Part shown: one piece after another, positions 18,101 through 29,323 of the stretch
Position numbering within the stretch: position 1 is the stretch's first letter
Layout of the letters: the number at the start of each line of letters is the position of its first letter
NCBI RefSeq assembly: GCF_030406775.1
Contig: NZ_CP129119.1
Span: 530,001-594,000, forward strand
Length of the DNA: 64,000 nt
Source of the DNA: Sporosarcina trichiuri
GTDB taxonomy: Bacteria > Bacillota > Bacilli > Bacillales_A > Planococcaceae
Reading direction: 5' to 3'
Made by a program: the position numbers and the translations under genes
Notes under the pieces: model-generated
The model's database searches: none
What the model was told of the DNA's origin: nothing
The model's input: the letters and a program-made list of their open reading frames with translations, nothing else

Positions 18101-18223
18101 CGTATACTGACAGATCAGTCAATGCTTGTCTGCAGGGGGAAAGTGGAAATCAGGAACGGCCAGCCGCAGCTCCTGGCCGACCAAATAGCAGACCCCGGCA
18201 AGGCGGAAGGAGAGCGAGAATAG
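15122..18223 (+). CDS. dnaE: DNA polymerase III alpha subunit DnaE
   Basis: A C-family polymerase of 1033 residues that in Firmicutes extends RNA primers for lagging-strand synthesis before handing over to PolC. The palm holds GPGRGSSAGS (about residue 337) and the catalytic PDIDVDF (about 375). A C-terminal OB fold is seen at about 940-1020. The N-terminal PHP domain is degraded: the expected HxHxxxS metal motif is replaced by QLITGADFL, with no histidine in the first 50 residues. At 1033 residues it is shorter than B. subtilis DnaE (about 1115). The ATG at 15122 is 7 bases after GGAGGG; a TTG at 15107 is the alternative. Confidence 0.95.
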   Translation: MTLVYPQLITGADFLNGIIKLDRLAPLLNRRGAVSAAIVNSSLSGVRSFWKVMTKYGIHPVIGLSLSVELTEGGTALFYLYAKNEEGFKQLMKASSAAATRESGDLPEKWLHAYTANCAAVLPLTSPSWDPFRSEPVIGRIAREIDPDSLYIGVARPGGSVHEEEQTIVQLAETAGLPILACSEARFIDPEDAFSYETAQAIRDGYKLNDPARPVNLHKDAYIPEARELAEWFRGNEQWLQQAADLLLSCKVDLPEKQLLMPRFPVPVGDTAAELLGRLCREGLERKIRQIPEAYEERLRYELEVIVSMGYADYFLIVQDFIEYAKRNDIEVGPGRGSSAGSLVAFSLGITAVDPIRYGLIFERFLNKNRVTMPDIDVDFADTRRLEVVEYVAHKYGKAHVAQIVTSGTLSAKSVARNTARVFGFPNEDLAFISKSLAAVHGAALKERIGQSAPLKEWIAKEEVRQKWMDASLALEGLPRNASTHAAGVILSPKPLVETIPLQAGGDSIYLTQWAMNDAEEAGLLKMDFLGLRNLTLLDRIRKAVRQDTGRTVNLETMPLDDEATYELFRRGDMLGVFQFESPGMRKALRDIEPDSFEDIYAISALYRPGPMENIPLYSRRKKGMEPIRYLHPSLEPILAETYGIIVYQEQIMQIASRIAGFTFGEADLLRRAVSKKKREVLEQERNHFAAGAVRNGFPEEAAVEIYELIVKFADYGFPKSHAVAYSLISYQLAYFKANHPAQFYAACLTVLAGSPEKMTEYIGEMKTKGIRVLGPSITRSRWSAVSERDAVRLGIASVKGVPFQFYKAVQEARNQSAPLKTLFDLAVAAGAEQFNDKTVPPLIKSGALDEFGKPREVLLASIEAARKHALFVRPSDGEDLFAGMLNGLASPKYSPAGTMPDMQRLDYEKEVLGFYLSEHPAAAFKKTLEEGTIPISDVQEMKPGVRISIAGMLVECKRIRTKKGEAMAFLELQDETGSLSVTVFPKVYASTSRILTDQSMLVCRGKVEIRNGQPQLLADQIADPGKAEGERE

Positions 18224-18277
18224 TTTACAGTTATCCCTTTACGCAAGGCCCCCTTTTTTGTATGCTTATACAGTGAA

Positions 18278-18292
18278 AGTGGTCAGACCACT
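18278..18292 (+). promoter_or_regulatory. FadR/GntR-type operator
   Basis: AGTGGTCAGACCACT is a perfect 15-base palindrome containing TGGTC-A-GACCA, the core typical of FadR-subfamily operators. It lies 29 bases before the regulator start and 5 bases after a TATACA -10-like element (18267-18272), so bound protein would block transcription start or early elongation. Confidence 0.8.
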
Positions 18293-18321
18293 CAAGAATG
18301 GTGTGCAAAAGGAGTTTGACA

Positions 18322-18984
18322 ATGGAAAATTCTCGGCCATCATCGAAACGTTTTTTGGATATCGTCAGTGATCTGCGGACGATCATCAAAGAAGAAGGAG
18401 CCGAGATCGGCGACAAGCTGCCGTCGGAGCGGGTGCTTGCAGAGCGTCTGCAAGTCGGCAGATCCACGATCCGCGAAGCGCTGAGAAGCCTGGAACTGCT
18501 TGGGCTGATCGAAACGCGCAGGGGAGAAGGGACGTTTCTGGCAGATTACAAGAAACACCAGCTTGTCGACATCCTGTCTGCATTCATCATGCAGCATCCG
18601 CAATCGCTGCGCGATGTGGACCGGACTTGCCGGATCCATGAACATGCTGCAATCGAGCGGATTGCCGGGGATGCAGAGCTCCGGTCCCTTCCTGTATGGG
18701 ATGGGTTCCTCCGGAAGATCGGCGAATGCGAACCGGTTGTCCGTGAAGACGTACTGAAGGAATTCCTTGTAGCCGCCGGAAACCGGCTGTCACTGAAAAT
18801 CTGGTTTTTACTGAAACAATACAGCCGACTCCCATACCAGGGGATCTTGACGGCAGCCGAGCAGGAATGCACAGTGCGAATGCTGAGCGAGCTCAAGGCC
18901 GGCAACAGCAAGTCCGCCATACATCATTACGATGATTGGCTTGAACTTGTCAATGTGGAAAAAAGGGGCGAAAACGAATGCTGA
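18322..18984 (+). CDS. GntR family (FadR subfamily) transcriptional regulator
   Basis: A 220-residue regulator with an N-terminal winged helix (about 8-75; [26 protein letters not shown] split by the recognition helix) and a helical FCD-type effector domain (about 90-210). The ATG at 18322 follows AAAGGAG. A perfect palindromic operator lies just upstream, suggesting autoregulation. The gene overlaps accD by 7 bases and accD overlaps accA by 4, so the regulator likely controls carboxyltransferase expression. The effector may be an acyl-CoA or organic acid, but nothing in the sequence decides this. Confidence 0.9.
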   Translation: MENSRPSSKRFLDIVSDLRTIIKEEGAEIGDKLPSERVLAERLQVGRSTIREALRSLELLGLIETRRGEGTFLADYKKHQLVDILSAFIMQHPQSLRDVDRTCRIHEHAAIERIAGDAELRSLPVWDGFLRKIGECEPVVREDVLKEFLVAAGNRLSLKIWFLLKQYSRLPYQGILTAAEQECTVRMLSELKAGNSKSAIHHYDDWLELVNVEKRGENEC

Positions 18985-19837
18985 GGGATCTATTTACAAA
19001 TACAAAGAAACAGCAGGCGATCATGCCGAATGCGAAATCCAAGAACGATGTGCCGGAAGGGATCATGACGAAATGCCCGGAGTGCAAGCATGTCGTACCG
19101 ACGAAGGAATTGGGGAAAAATCTGAAAGTCTGCCCGAAGTGTGATTTCCATTTCAAGATGACCGCACAGGAGCGCATTGATTCCCTGATGGACGAAGGGA
19201 CTTTCGTTTCGATGGATGACCATCTCGTCACGGAGAATCCGCTCGAATTCCCGGCCTACACGGCAAAAGTGAAGAAGGATGCAGAAAAGACGGGTCTCAA
19301 TGAGGCTGTTTTGACAGGGACCGGCAAGATCAGTGGACAGGAAGTCGCCATCGCTGTGATGGATCCTCATTTCCGTATGGGTTCCATGGGATCGGTAGTA
19401 GGTGAAAAGATTACAAGAGCGGTGGAGAAGGCGACGGAACTCGGCGTGCCGGTTCTGATCTTTTCTGCAAGCGGCGGCGCCCGCATGCAGGAAGGCGTCC
19501 TGTCGCTCATGCAGATGGCGAAGACAAGCGTGGCGCTGAACCGTCATGCGGAAAAAGGCCTGCTGTATGTTTCGGTCATGACCTATCCGACAACAGGCGG
19601 GGTATCTGCAAGCTTCGCGTCCGTCGGCGACATCAACCTCGCGGAACCGAAAGCGCTGATCGGATTTGCCGGACGGCGCGTCATCGAACAGACCGTCCGT
19701 GAAAAACTGCCTGATAATTTCCAGACTGCCGAGTTTCTGCTGGACCACGGCCAGCTGGATGCGGTCGTCCACCGCAATGATCTCCAGGATATGCTGTCCC
19801 GGATCATCCGCCTGCATACGAAGGAGGAAGCCGCCAA

Positions 19838-19841
<4 letters not shown>
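18978..19841 (+). CDS. accD: Acetyl-CoA carboxylase carboxyltransferase subunit beta
   Basis: AccD, with AccA, transfers CO2 from biotin to acetyl-CoA to form malonyl-CoA. The 287-residue protein starts with a zinc ribbon [14 protein letters not shown]...CPKC (about residues 33-55) followed by the crotonase-like carboxyltransferase fold with [14 protein letters not shown]. Its ATG lies within the last codons of the GntR regulator (ATGCTGA overlap), showing translational coupling. Confidence 0.97.
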
Positions 19842-21801
<1,960 letters not shown>

Positions 21802-21833
21802 TGCAATATAGGAAAAGGAAGTGGTCAAGCACA

Positions 21834-23594
21834 ATGAGAAAAACGAAAATTGTCTGTACGATCGGACCAGCAAGTGAATCACCTGAAAAACTGGAACAGC
21901 TGATCGATGCGGGCATGAACGTCGCACGGCTGAATTTTTCGCACGGGGATCATGAAGAACATCTGAACCGCATCCAGGCGATCCGGAAAGCGGCGGATGC
22001 CAAGATGAAGACCGTCGGGATTCTGCTCGATACGAAAGGTCCGGAAATCCGTACGCATACGATGGAAAACGGCGTGATCGAACTGCGCACCGGTGAAGCT
22101 GTAGATGTCTCGATGACCGAAGTGGTGGGGACGAAAGAACGGTTCTCCATCACGTATGACCAGCTGATCGACGATGTTGATAAAGATGACACAATCCTGC
22201 TGGACGATGGGTTGATCATGCTGAAAGTGACCGGGAAGGACAAAAGCCAAGGGCTTATCCATACGGTCGTCGTCAATTCAGGTGAACTGAAGAACAAAAA
22301 AGGTGTGAACGTACCCGGCGTTTCGGTCCAGCTGCCCGGCATCACGGAAAAGGACAAGCAGGACATCCTGTTCGGCATTCAGCATGGACTCGACTTCATC
22401 GCCGCGTCGTTCGTGCGCAGACCGGAAGACGTCCTTGAAATCCGGGAATTGCTGGAAAAGAACGGCGGTTCAGCCATCCATATCATCCCGAAGATCGAAA
22501 ATCGGGAAGGTGTCGATAATATCGATGCGATCATTGAAGTGTCCGACGGGCTCATGGTCGCGCGCGGAGACCTGGGTGTGGAAATCCCGCCGGAAGAAGT
22601 GCCGGTCATCCAGAAGGACCTGATCGAAAAATGCAACCAGGCGGGCAAACCGGTCATCACAGCGACGCAGATGCTCGATTCGATGCAGCGCAATCCGCGT
22701 CCGACCCGCGCTGAAGCGAGTGACGTGGCAAACGCCATCTTCGACGGATCCGATGCGATCATGCTGTCAGGTGAAACGGCGGCCGGCCTGTATCCTGCCG
22801 AGTCGGTGGAAACGATGGACCGCATCGCGCGGAAGATCGAGGAGTCATTCGATTACCGTGCGTTCATCACGACTAGACGCCGTGAAAAGCACGGCAATCT
22901 GACGGATGCGATCGGTCAGGCAGCTGCCTACACGGCCATCAACCTGAACGTCAATGCGGTCATTGCACCGACCGAAAGCGGGACGACTGCGCGGATGATT
23001 GCGAAATACCGTCCTGGATGCCCGATCATTTCCGTCACTTCCTCCGAATCGATCGCCCGCAGACTGACACTCGTCTGGGGTGCCTATCCGATTGTCGGCA
23101 GACGCGTCAGCTCCATCGACTCGATTCTTGAGGAATCGGTGGAAGAGAGCGTCAAGCATAAGTATGTCACGCACGGCGATGTCGTCATCATCACAGCAGG
23201 CGTGCCGGTCGGAGAGGCAGGAACGACAAATCTCATGAAGATCCACGTGATCGGCGACATGCTCGCGAAAGGCCAGGGAATCGGGAAGTCGGTTGCCTAT
23301 GGCCGTGCGATCATTGCGAATACGCCGGAAGAAGCGGAAGGCTGCGAGTTGGACGGTGCGATTCTTGTGACGAATTCGACGGACCGTGATATGCTTCCTG
23401 TACTTGAAAGATGTGCAGGACTCATCACGGAAGAAGGCGGTCTGACGAGCCATGGGGCAATCGTCGGTCTGAACCTGGGGATCCCTGTCATTGTCGGTGT
23501 CGACAGAGCGACCCAAATCATCAAGCATGATAAGGAAATCACGATGGACGCTGAAACAGGTGTCATTTATAAAGGACATGCCAAAGTACTATAA
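21834..23594 (+). CDS. pyk: Pyruvate kinase with C-terminal PEP-utiliser domain
   Basis: A 586-residue pyruvate kinase. The barrel contains [12 protein letters not shown], the active-site [12 protein letters not shown] and the substrate loop TQMLDSM. Residues about 475-586 form the extra domain seen in Bacillus and Geobacillus, ending with the PEP-utiliser motif [11 protein letters not shown]. The ATG at 21834 gives the family start [14 protein letters not shown]; the open frame begins 33 bases upstream. A terminator follows. Confidence 0.97.
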   Translation: MRKTKIVCTIGPASESPEKLEQLIDAGMNVARLNFSHGDHEEHLNRIQAIRKAADAKMKTVGILLDTKGPEIRTHTMENGVIELRTGEAVDVSMTEVVGTKERFSITYDQLIDDVDKDDTILLDDGLIMLKVTGKDKSQGLIHTVVVNSGELKNKKGVNVPGVSVQLPGITEKDKQDILFGIQHGLDFIAASFVRRPEDVLEIRELLEKNGGSAIHIIPKIENREGVDNIDAIIEVSDGLMVARGDLGVEIPPEEVPVIQKDLIEKCNQAGKPVITATQMLDSMQRNPRPTRAEASDVANAIFDGSDAIMLSGETAAGLYPAESVETMDRIARKIEESFDYRAFITTRRREKHGNLTDAIGQAAAYTAINLNVNAVIAPTESGTTARMIAKYRPGCPIISVTSSESIARRLTLVWGAYPIVGRRVSSIDSILEESVEESVKHKYVTHGDVVIITAGVPVGEAGTTNLMKIHVIGDMLAKGQGIGKSVAYGRAIIANTPEEAEGCELDGAILVTNSTDRDMLPVLERCAGLITEEGGLTSHGAIVGLNLGIPVIVGVDRATQIIKHDKEITMDAETGVIYKGHAKVL

Positions 23595-23598
23595 ACTG

Positions 23599-23634
23599 AA
23601 AAACCGCTTCCCTGAACAAGGGACAGCGGTTTTT
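23599..23634 (+). terminator. Terminator after pyk
   Basis: AAACCGCT pairs with AGCGGTTT around an inner TCCCT/AGGGA hairpin, followed by TTTTT. Probable end of the acc-pfk-pyk unit. Confidence 0.88.
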
Positions 23635-23653
23635 CGCAAAAGGAGGCAAAACT

Positions 23654-24037
23654 GTGAAATGGCTCATACTCCTATTCATCGCCGTCCCGGCTGCTGAATT
23701 GGCTCTTCTGCTGGTCGCAGGCAGCCATCTCGGCGTCATTCCGACAATCGCGATCATTTTCATCACCGGTATCGGCGGCGCATACCTCGCGAAACGGCAG
23801 GGATTCCGGGCAATCACTGATTTCCGGCAGCGGATGTCGTTAGGTGATCCCCCAGGACCCGCGATCATCGACGGTCTGCTGATCTTCGCGGGCGGCGTGC
23901 TGCTTCTTGTGCCAGGGTTCATCACCGACGCAGCCGGACTTCTTCTGCTGTTCAGCTGGCCGCGCAAGTGGGTCCGTCCCTTCATCATCCGTCAGATCTA
24001 TAAAAAGATGAAAAAAGGAACCATCATCATCCGCTGA
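23654..24037 (+). CDS. fxsA: FxsA family membrane protein
   Basis: A 127-residue membrane protein with the FxsA pattern: N-terminal helix with the acidic PAAELALL turn, helix 2 (about 27-45), the conserved loop GDPPGPAIIDGLLIFAGGVL and a basic C-terminal tail. FxsA relieves F-exclusion of phage T7 in E. coli; its role in Firmicutes is unknown. The start is a GTG 7 bases after AGGAGG. Its stop overlaps the 3' end of the convergent ytvI by 11 bases. Confidence 0.9.
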   Translation: MKWLILLFIAVPAAELALLLVAGSHLGVIPTIAIIFITGIGGAYLAKRQGFRAITDFRQRMSLGDPPGPAIIDGLLIFAGGVLLLVPGFITDAAGLLLLFSWPRKWVRPFIIRQIYKKMKKGTIIIR

Positions 24038-24956
24038 ATTTCGGGTGGGTCTTCACCTTCATGGCGATGTACATCAAAAATGGTGTCAGAAGGATGCCCG
24101 GCAGGCCGAATAGATAGAACGAACTCGCCGTGATCAGGAATGCATGGACAGGCTGCACCCGGAACGTGGACGCCCAGAGGTACGACTCGCCGAACTGGCG
24201 GCTGAGGAGTGCCAGGCAGTACAGCAGGAGAAGGGCAGACCCGAACAGCAGATTGCCTGTGTAGTAATAGAAGAGGATCATCGGGAACAGGAACAGCCCG
24301 ATACCGAGGAACGGCAGGCTGTCAGCAAGCGCGATGAAAAACGCCGTACCGATCGGTGATGAGAATGACAGCGCAAAGAAACCGGCGGTCAGCAGGAGAA
24401 ACGTGAGGCAGAACAGCCGTGCCTCGATGGAGATGAAATGACCGGCAAGTTCGCCGGCTTTCCTGAACAGACGGTGTGCCTGCTCCCGCATCACTTTCGG
24501 GAAATAGACGAGAAACCAGAAACGGTCCCTTCCCGTCTCCCGGAGGGCGAAGAAAAAGGCGACCAGGAAGATGAACACCGTGAAGACTTGCTGGAACAGC
24601 AGTGCAGAGAACGACACGGCATGCTCGACCACCGTGTAGCCTGCAGTCAGTATATGATCCTTGAAAAAGGCGACAGCAACCCCTGACCAATCCTGGCTGC
24701 CGGTCAGCGGCTCCAGATGCCGTTCGGCTGTAGTGAGGGTCTCCATCATACTGTGCGTCACCATGAATGACAGACCGGCCAGCACACTGATCATGACGCC
24801 CATCGACAGCAAGGTGGCGAGCGTCCGCGGAACTCTCAGCACATCATGGAACAGTCTCATCAGCGGTGCTGCAAAGTATGCCAGTATAATTGCGACCCCG
24901 GCGGGCGGCACGGCAAAGAGGAACAGCCCGCCCGCCACTGCGGGCAGGAAAGGCAT
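24027..24956 (-). CDS. ytvI: AI-2E family transporter, YtvI-like
   Basis: A polytopic protein of 309 residues with about eight helices; the C-terminal half has FLGIGLFLFPMILFYYYTGN and the family-typical GLPGILLTPFLMY. AI-2E family members are proposed exporters, some acting as Na/H antiporters; the substrate here is unknown. The start is uncertain: ATG at 24956 has AAGGA 7 bases before it on the minus strand, while ATGs at 25043/25049 have no visible ribosome binding site and overlap the citZ promoter region. In Bacillales ytvI also lies between fxsA and citZ. Confidence 0.82.
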   Translation of the reverse strand: MPFLPAVAGGLFLFAVPPAGVAIILAYFAAPLMRLFHDVLRVPRTLATLLSMGVMISVLAGLSFMVTHSMMETLTTAERHLEPLTGSQDWSGVAVAFFKDHILTAGYTVVEHAVSFSALLFQQVFTVFIFLVAFFFALRETGRDRFWFLVYFPKVMREQAHRLFRKAGELAGHFISIEARLFCLTFLLLTAGFFALSFSSPIGTAFFIALADSLPFLGIGLFLFPMILFYYYTGNLLFGSALLLLYCLALLSRQFGESYLWASTFRVQPVHAFLITASSFYLFGLPGILLTPFLMYIAMKVKTHPKFSG

Positions 24957-25048
24957 GATGAAGTCCTTGAAAACCGTATAAGTATTCCAATTTCTGATTG
25001 CTGAACACTCCCCGATAACAGATTTCCTCCGAATTGTGTGCATTATCA

Positions 25049-25077
25049 TTCACAAAACAGACAAAGTTTACTATAAT
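25049..25077 (+). promoter_or_regulatory. Sigma-A promoter of citZ
   Basis: TTCACA (25049-25054) and TATAAT (25072-25077) with 17-base spacing. Leads to an untranslated leader of about 105 bases. Confidence 0.85.
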
Positions 25078-25082
25078 GACAG

Positions 25083-25097
25083 ATGTAAGCGTTTTTA
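25083..25097 (+). promoter_or_regulatory. CcpA-binding cre site of citZ
   Basis: ATGTAAGCGTTTTTA matches the cre consensus WTGWAARCGYWWWCW at 14 of 15 positions and lies at the expected transcription start. B. subtilis citZ is under carbon catabolite repression, so a roadblock or promoter-occlusion role is likely. Confidence 0.8.
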
Positions 25098-25189
25098 GCG
25101 GAACCAATATAATCAGAACAGCCGTATGTCCGGACCGGCAGATGAGAAGACCGAGGATGCAGCGGCTGCTGACTGAAGGAGAGAGTTTC

Positions 25190-26305
25190 ATGACATCTAC
25201 TAAAGGTTTAGAAGGAATTGTAGCGACACAATCCTCGATCAGTTCAATCATCGATGATACCCTTACATACGTCGGGTATGACATTGACGATCTGGCTAAC
25301 AATGCAAGTTTCGAGGAAGTAGTCTATCTTCTATGGCACTTGCGGCTTCCAAAAGAAGATGAGCTTGCCGAACTGAAACAGCAATTGGCGGATAACATGT
25401 CCCTGCCTGATGAAGTTCTCGCTCATTTCAAAACGTATCCGATCAAAAACGTACATCCAATGGCGGCTCTGCGCACAGCAATCTCCATGTTAGGGTTATA
25501 TGACGAAGAAGCGGAAGATATGTCCAAGGAAGCGAACTACAAGAAGGCGGTCAAGCTCCAGGCGAAGATCGCGGCAGTCGTGACGGCATTCGCCCGCATC
25601 CGGAAAGGTCTGGAGCCGGTCGCTCCGGATACTTCACTCGGCTATGCGGCGAACTTCATGTATATGCTGAAAGGCGAGAAGCCGGAAGACGTGGAGATCG
25701 AAGCATTCAACAAGGCGCTCGTCCTTCATGCTGACCACGAACTGAATGCGTCCACATTCACAGCACGTGTCTGTGTTGCGACATTATCCGATATGTATTC
25801 AGGCGTGACAGCGGCAATCGGCGCGTTGAAAGGTCCTCTCCATGGTGGTGCCAACGAGCAGGTCATGAAGATGCTCATGGAGATCGGCAGCGAAGAGAAC
25901 GTGGACAAGTATATCCATGGCAAGCTCGAAAACAAAGAGAAGATCATGGGCTTCGGCCACCGTGTCTACCGCAAAGGGGATCCGCGTGCAAAGCACCTGC
26001 GTGAAATGTCCGAAAAACTTACGGAACTCCGGGGTGAAGGCAAGTATTTCCGTATGTCCGAGCAGATCGCCGGCATCGTGACAGGCGAAAAGAAACTGCC
26101 GCCGAATGTTGATTTTTACTCGGCATCGGTATATCATTCACTTGGGATTGACCATGATCTGTTCACGCCGATCTTCGCGGTTTCCCGTATTTCGGGCTGG
26201 ATTGCACACATTCTGGAACAGTACGAAAACAATCGTCTGATCCGTCCGCGTGCGGAGTACACAGGTCCTGATATGCAGAAATACGTACCGATCGAAGAAC
26301 GGTAA
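25190..26305 (+). CDS. citZ: Citrate synthase
   Basis: Condenses oxaloacetate and acetyl-CoA to citrate. The 371-residue protein has the catalytic His in [13 protein letters not shown] (about residue 222), the second His in [14 protein letters not shown] (about 262) and Asp in [14 protein letters not shown] (about 313). The ATG at 25190 follows GAAGGAGAG; the open frame extends 52 codons upstream over the promoter and is not coding there. It heads the citZ-icd-mdh TCA cluster of Bacillales. Confidence 0.97.
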   Translation: MTSTKGLEGIVATQSSISSIIDDTLTYVGYDIDDLANNASFEEVVYLLWHLRLPKEDELAELKQQLADNMSLPDEVLAHFKTYPIKNVHPMAALRTAISMLGLYDEEAEDMSKEANYKKAVKLQAKIAAVVTAFARIRKGLEPVAPDTSLGYAANFMYMLKGEKPEDVEIEAFNKALVLHADHELNASTFTARVCVATLSDMYSGVTAAIGALKGPLHGGANEQVMKMLMEIGSEENVDKYIHGKLENKEKIMGFGHRVYRKGDPRAKHLREMSEKLTELRGEGKYFRMSEQIAGIVTGEKKLPPNVDFYSASVYHSLGIDHDLFTPIFAVSRISGWIAHILEQYENNRLIRPRAEYTGPDMQKYVPIEER

Positions 26306-26325
26306 GCAGCAGGAAAGACGATAGT

Positions 26326-26351
26326 GGGGCGGTATGCGCGCATACCGGCCC
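26326..26351 (+). other. Intercistronic hairpin between citZ and icd
   Basis: An 18-base perfect palindrome CGGTATGCGCGCATACCG (26330-26347) is flanked by GGG and CCC that extend the stem. No T tract follows, so it is more likely an mRNA processing or stability element than a terminator. Confidence 0.65.
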
Positions 26352-26379
26352 TATACTTATGATTCAGGGAGGAATTTTA

Positions 26380-27648
26380 ATGGCTAACGAAGGTAAAATC
26401 ACAGTAACTGACGGTAAATTGAATGTACCGGATCACGCAGTAATCCCTTTCATCATCGGTGACGGCACAGGCCCTGATATTTGGCATGCGGCATCCCGCG
26501 TCCTTGAAAGCGCTGTGGACAAAGCATATGACGGCAAGCGCAAGATCGAGTGGAAGGAAGTACTCGCAGGAGAGAAGGCATTCAACGAAACAGGAGAATG
26601 GCTGCCGCAGGAAACGCTTGATACGATCGAGGACTATCTCATCGCCATCAAAGGACCTCTGACTACACCGATCGGCGGCGGGTTCCGTTCATTGAACGTA
26701 GCGCTCCGTCAGGAACTGGACCTCTATACATGCCTGCGTCCGGTCCGCTACTTCGAAGGTGTCCCTTCACCTGTCAAGCATCCGGAAGACTGTGATATGG
26801 TCATCTTCCGTGAAAACACAGAAGATATCTACGCAGGGATCGAGTACAAAGAAGGCACTCCGGAAGTCAAGAAAGTGATCGAGTTCCTCCAGAACGAAAT
26901 GGGCGCGAAAAACATCCGGTTCCCTGAAACTTCAGGTATCGGCATCAAGCCGATCTCAGAGGAAGGAACGAAGCGTCTTGTGCGCGGTGCTTTGAACTAT
27001 GCAATCAAAGAAGGACGCAAATCCGTTACACTCGTACACAAAGGCAACATCATGAAGTTCACGGAAGGCGCCTTCAAGAACTGGGGCTATGAAGTGGCTG
27101 AACAGGAGTTCGGCGACAAAGTATTCACATGGAACGAATACGACCGCATCAAGGACGAGCAGGGTACGGATGCAGCGAACAAAGCGCAGTCTGATGCCGA
27201 AGCGGCAGGCAAGATCATCGTGAAGGATTCCATCGCGGACATCTTCCTCCAGCAGATCCTGACACGTCCGAAAGAATTCGACGTCGTTGCGACAATGAAC
27301 CTGAACGGCGACTACATTTCAGATGCACTTGCAGCACAGGTCGGCGGCATCGGTATCGCACCAGGAGCCAACATCAACTACGATACTGGCCACGCGATCT
27401 TCGAAGCGACTCACGGAACTGCACCGAAATACGCAGGTCTTGACAAAGTGAACCCATCCTCCCTTCTTCTTTCTGGCGTCATGATGCTTGAGCACCTTGG
27501 CTGGAACGAAGCGGCTGACATGATCACGAAGTCGATCGAGAAGACGATCGCTTCGAAAGTTGTCACGTACGACTTCGCACGTCTCATGGACGGTGCAACC
27601 GAAGTGAAGACATCCGAGTTCGCAGACGAGCTCATCAAAAACCTGTAA
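26380..27648 (+). CDS. icd: Isocitrate dehydrogenase (NADP)
   Basis: Oxidatively decarboxylates isocitrate to 2-oxoglutarate. The 422-residue protein matches the B. subtilis enzyme length. [18 protein letters not shown] carries the active-site serine and arginines; [14 protein letters not shown] and [16 protein letters not shown] GTAPKYAG are present. GGGAGG precedes the ATG at 26380. Only 74 bases separate it from citZ and no promoter is evident, so co-transcription is likely. A terminator follows. Confidence 0.97.
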   Translation: MANEGKITVTDGKLNVPDHAVIPFIIGDGTGPDIWHAASRVLESAVDKAYDGKRKIEWKEVLAGEKAFNETGEWLPQETLDTIEDYLIAIKGPLTTPIGGGFRSLNVALRQELDLYTCLRPVRYFEGVPSPVKHPEDCDMVIFRENTEDIYAGIEYKEGTPEVKKVIEFLQNEMGAKNIRFPETSGIGIKPISEEGTKRLVRGALNYAIKEGRKSVTLVHKGNIMKFTEGAFKNWGYEVAEQEFGDKVFTWNEYDRIKDEQGTDAANKAQSDAEAAGKIIVKDSIADIFLQQILTRPKEFDVVATMNLNGDYISDALAAQVGGIGIAPGANINYDTGHAIFEATHGTAPKYAGLDKVNPSSLLLSGVMMLEHLGWNEAADMITKSIEKTIASKVVTYDFARLMDGATEVKTSEFADELIKNL

Positions 27649-27690
27649 GAGTACGAACTGTACGGTCAGGCACTCAATAGACAAGAAGAC

Positions 27691-27729
27691 AAAAAGCAGA
27701 TGCTATCCAGACAGCCTCTGCTTTTTGTT
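27691..27729 (+). terminator. Terminator after icd
   Basis: A 10-bp stem AAAAAGCAGA/TCTGCTTTTT. It separates citZ-icd from mdh. Confidence 0.85.
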
Positions 27730-27812
27730 TACAGAAAAATACCGGATGCATCCCATGACCGGCCGACAGGGCCAGCGGACTATCATCTCACTAAGGAAAG
27801 GGCGTTTTCGTT

Positions 27813-28754
27813 ATGGTATTGGCACGTAAAAAAGTAACAGTGATCGGTTCAGGATTCACAGGAGCGACAGCCGCATTCCTCATTGCGCAGAAAGAACTGG
27901 CGGATGTCGTCCTGGTTGATATCCCGGATATGGAAAAACCGGCACAGGGCAAAGCGCTTGATATGCTGGAGTCCGGTCCCATCCTCGGCTTCGATGCACA
28001 AGTCACGGGAACCGCGGACTATGCGGATACGAAGAATTCCGATCTGGTGATCATCACCGCAGGCATCGCCCGGAAGCCGGGCATGAGCCGTGACGACCTT
28101 GTACAGACGAACCAGAAGGTCATGAAATCCGTGACACAGGAAATCGTCAGACATTCTCCGGAGACGACGATCCTCGTCCTGACGAACCCGGTGGATGCCA
28201 TGACGTATACGGTTTTCAAAGAATCCGGCTTCCCGAAAGAGCGTGTGATCGGCCAGTCCGGTGTTCTTGACACAGCGAGATTCCGTACATTCGTGGCACA
28301 GGAGCTGGGCGTCTCCGTCAAAGACGTGACAGGATTTGTTCTCGGCGGACATGGGGATGACATGGTGCCGCTCGTACGCTGCTCGGCAGCCGGCGGCGTC
28401 CCGCTCGACACTTTGATGACAGGCAAGCGCATTGCGGAAATCGTGGAGCGGACGAGGAAAGGCGGGGCGGAGATCGTCAATCTGCTCGGCAGCGGATCTG
28501 CATACTATGCGCCTGCCGCAGCTCTCGCGGAGATGGCGGAAACAATCCTGAAAGACCAGAAACGGGTCATCCCGGCGATTGCTTACTTGGAGGGCGAATA
28601 CGGCATGGACGGCATCTATCTCGGTGTACCGGTCATTTTGGGGAAAGGCGGTATAGAAAAAATTGTTGAACTCGAACTGACGGACGATGAAAAAGCAGCC
28701 CTGCAGAAGTCCGCGGACTCTGTGAAAGCCGTCATGGCCGTATTGACGGACTGA
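27813..28754 (+). CDS. mdh: Malate dehydrogenase
   Basis: An LDH-like NAD-dependent malate dehydrogenase of 313 residues. The nucleotide-binding [29 protein letters not shown] (substrate loop with arginine), the catalytic Asp/His pair in DTARFRTF and [11 protein letters not shown] are present. The first loop reads GSGFTG, where the Bacillus form often has GAGFTG. AAGGAAAGGG lies upstream. It completes the citZ-icd-mdh TCA set but is separated from icd by a terminator. Confidence 0.97.
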   Translation: MVLARKKVTVIGSGFTGATAAFLIAQKELADVVLVDIPDMEKPAQGKALDMLESGPILGFDAQVTGTADYADTKNSDLVIITAGIARKPGMSRDDLVQTNQKVMKSVTQEIVRHSPETTILVLTNPVDAMTYTVFKESGFPKERVIGQSGVLDTARFRTFVAQELGVSVKDVTGFVLGGHGDDMVPLVRCSAAGGVPLDTLMTGKRIAEIVERTRKGGAEIVNLLGSGSAYYAPAAALAEMAETILKDQKRVIPAIAYLEGEYGMDGIYLGVPVILGKGGIEKIVELELTDDEKAALQKSADSVKAVMAVLTD

Positions 28755-28795
28755 CCCGCGCGCGGTCAGATGGTGCTCCATTCCTTTTTGCAGTA

Positions 28796-28804
28796 TGGTA
28801 AACT
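28796..28804 (+). promoter_or_regulatory. Extended -10 promoter of the MaoC gene
   Basis: TGG-TAAACT with no clear -35; the 11-mer TATGGTAAACT is identical to that before ytoI. Confidence 0.5.
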
Positions 28805-28843
28805 TTAGCTGGTTTCATCACATTTCCATGAGGGGGACTTTAT

Positions 28844-29323
28844 TTGATACTTGGGAAGAAACGAAGAGTCGGCAGAGCGATTAACGAAATCAAAGTCGGT
28901 GAAAAACTGAAATTGACGGAAAAGATCGAGGACCGCGATCTGCTGCTCTACCTCGGCCTGACGAACGATCCGAATCCGATCTACATTCAGCACGATTTTG
29001 CATCCCAGACAGACGTCGAGCGGCCGATCGTCCCGACGCTTATGCTGACAGGCATCCTCACATCCGCCATTTCGAAATACCTGCCGGGTCCCGGGACGTA
29101 TGTGCAGTCGCAGCACCTGGACTTTCCAGTGCCGCTCCATCATTATGAAACGATCGAAATCACACTGGAGATCATCGAAATCGACACGGACAGCAACCAG
29201 GCTGTCATCCATGCGGAAGGCCGGAACGAAGCAGGGGCTGTCGTGGTCGAAGGACGGATTGCCATCGTGCCGCCTGCGCTGAAAAACCGTCAGCTGACGT
29301 CCCAGACATTGGATAATTTCTGA
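28844..29323 (+). CDS. MaoC-like (R)-specific hydratase
   Basis: A hotdog-fold protein of 159 residues. The hydratase 2 motif appears as LTNDPNPIYIQHDFA (catalytic D and H, about residues 40-53). Such proteins hydrate enoyl-CoA esters, but MaoC-like domains also occur in non-catalytic contexts. The start is a TTG 7 bases after GAGGGGG. It ends directly against phoP (TGA followed by ATG), implying coupling with the phosphate two-component genes; the functional reason is unknown. B. subtilis has no such gene between mdh and phoP. Confidence 0.85.
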   Translation: MILGKKRRVGRAINEIKVGEKLKLTEKIEDRDLLLYLGLTNDPNPIYIQHDFASQTDVERPIVPTLMLTGILTSAISKYLPGPGTYVQSQHLDFPVPLHHYETIEITLEIIEIDTDSNQAVIHAEGRNEAGAVVVEGRIAIVPPALKNRQLTSQTLDNF

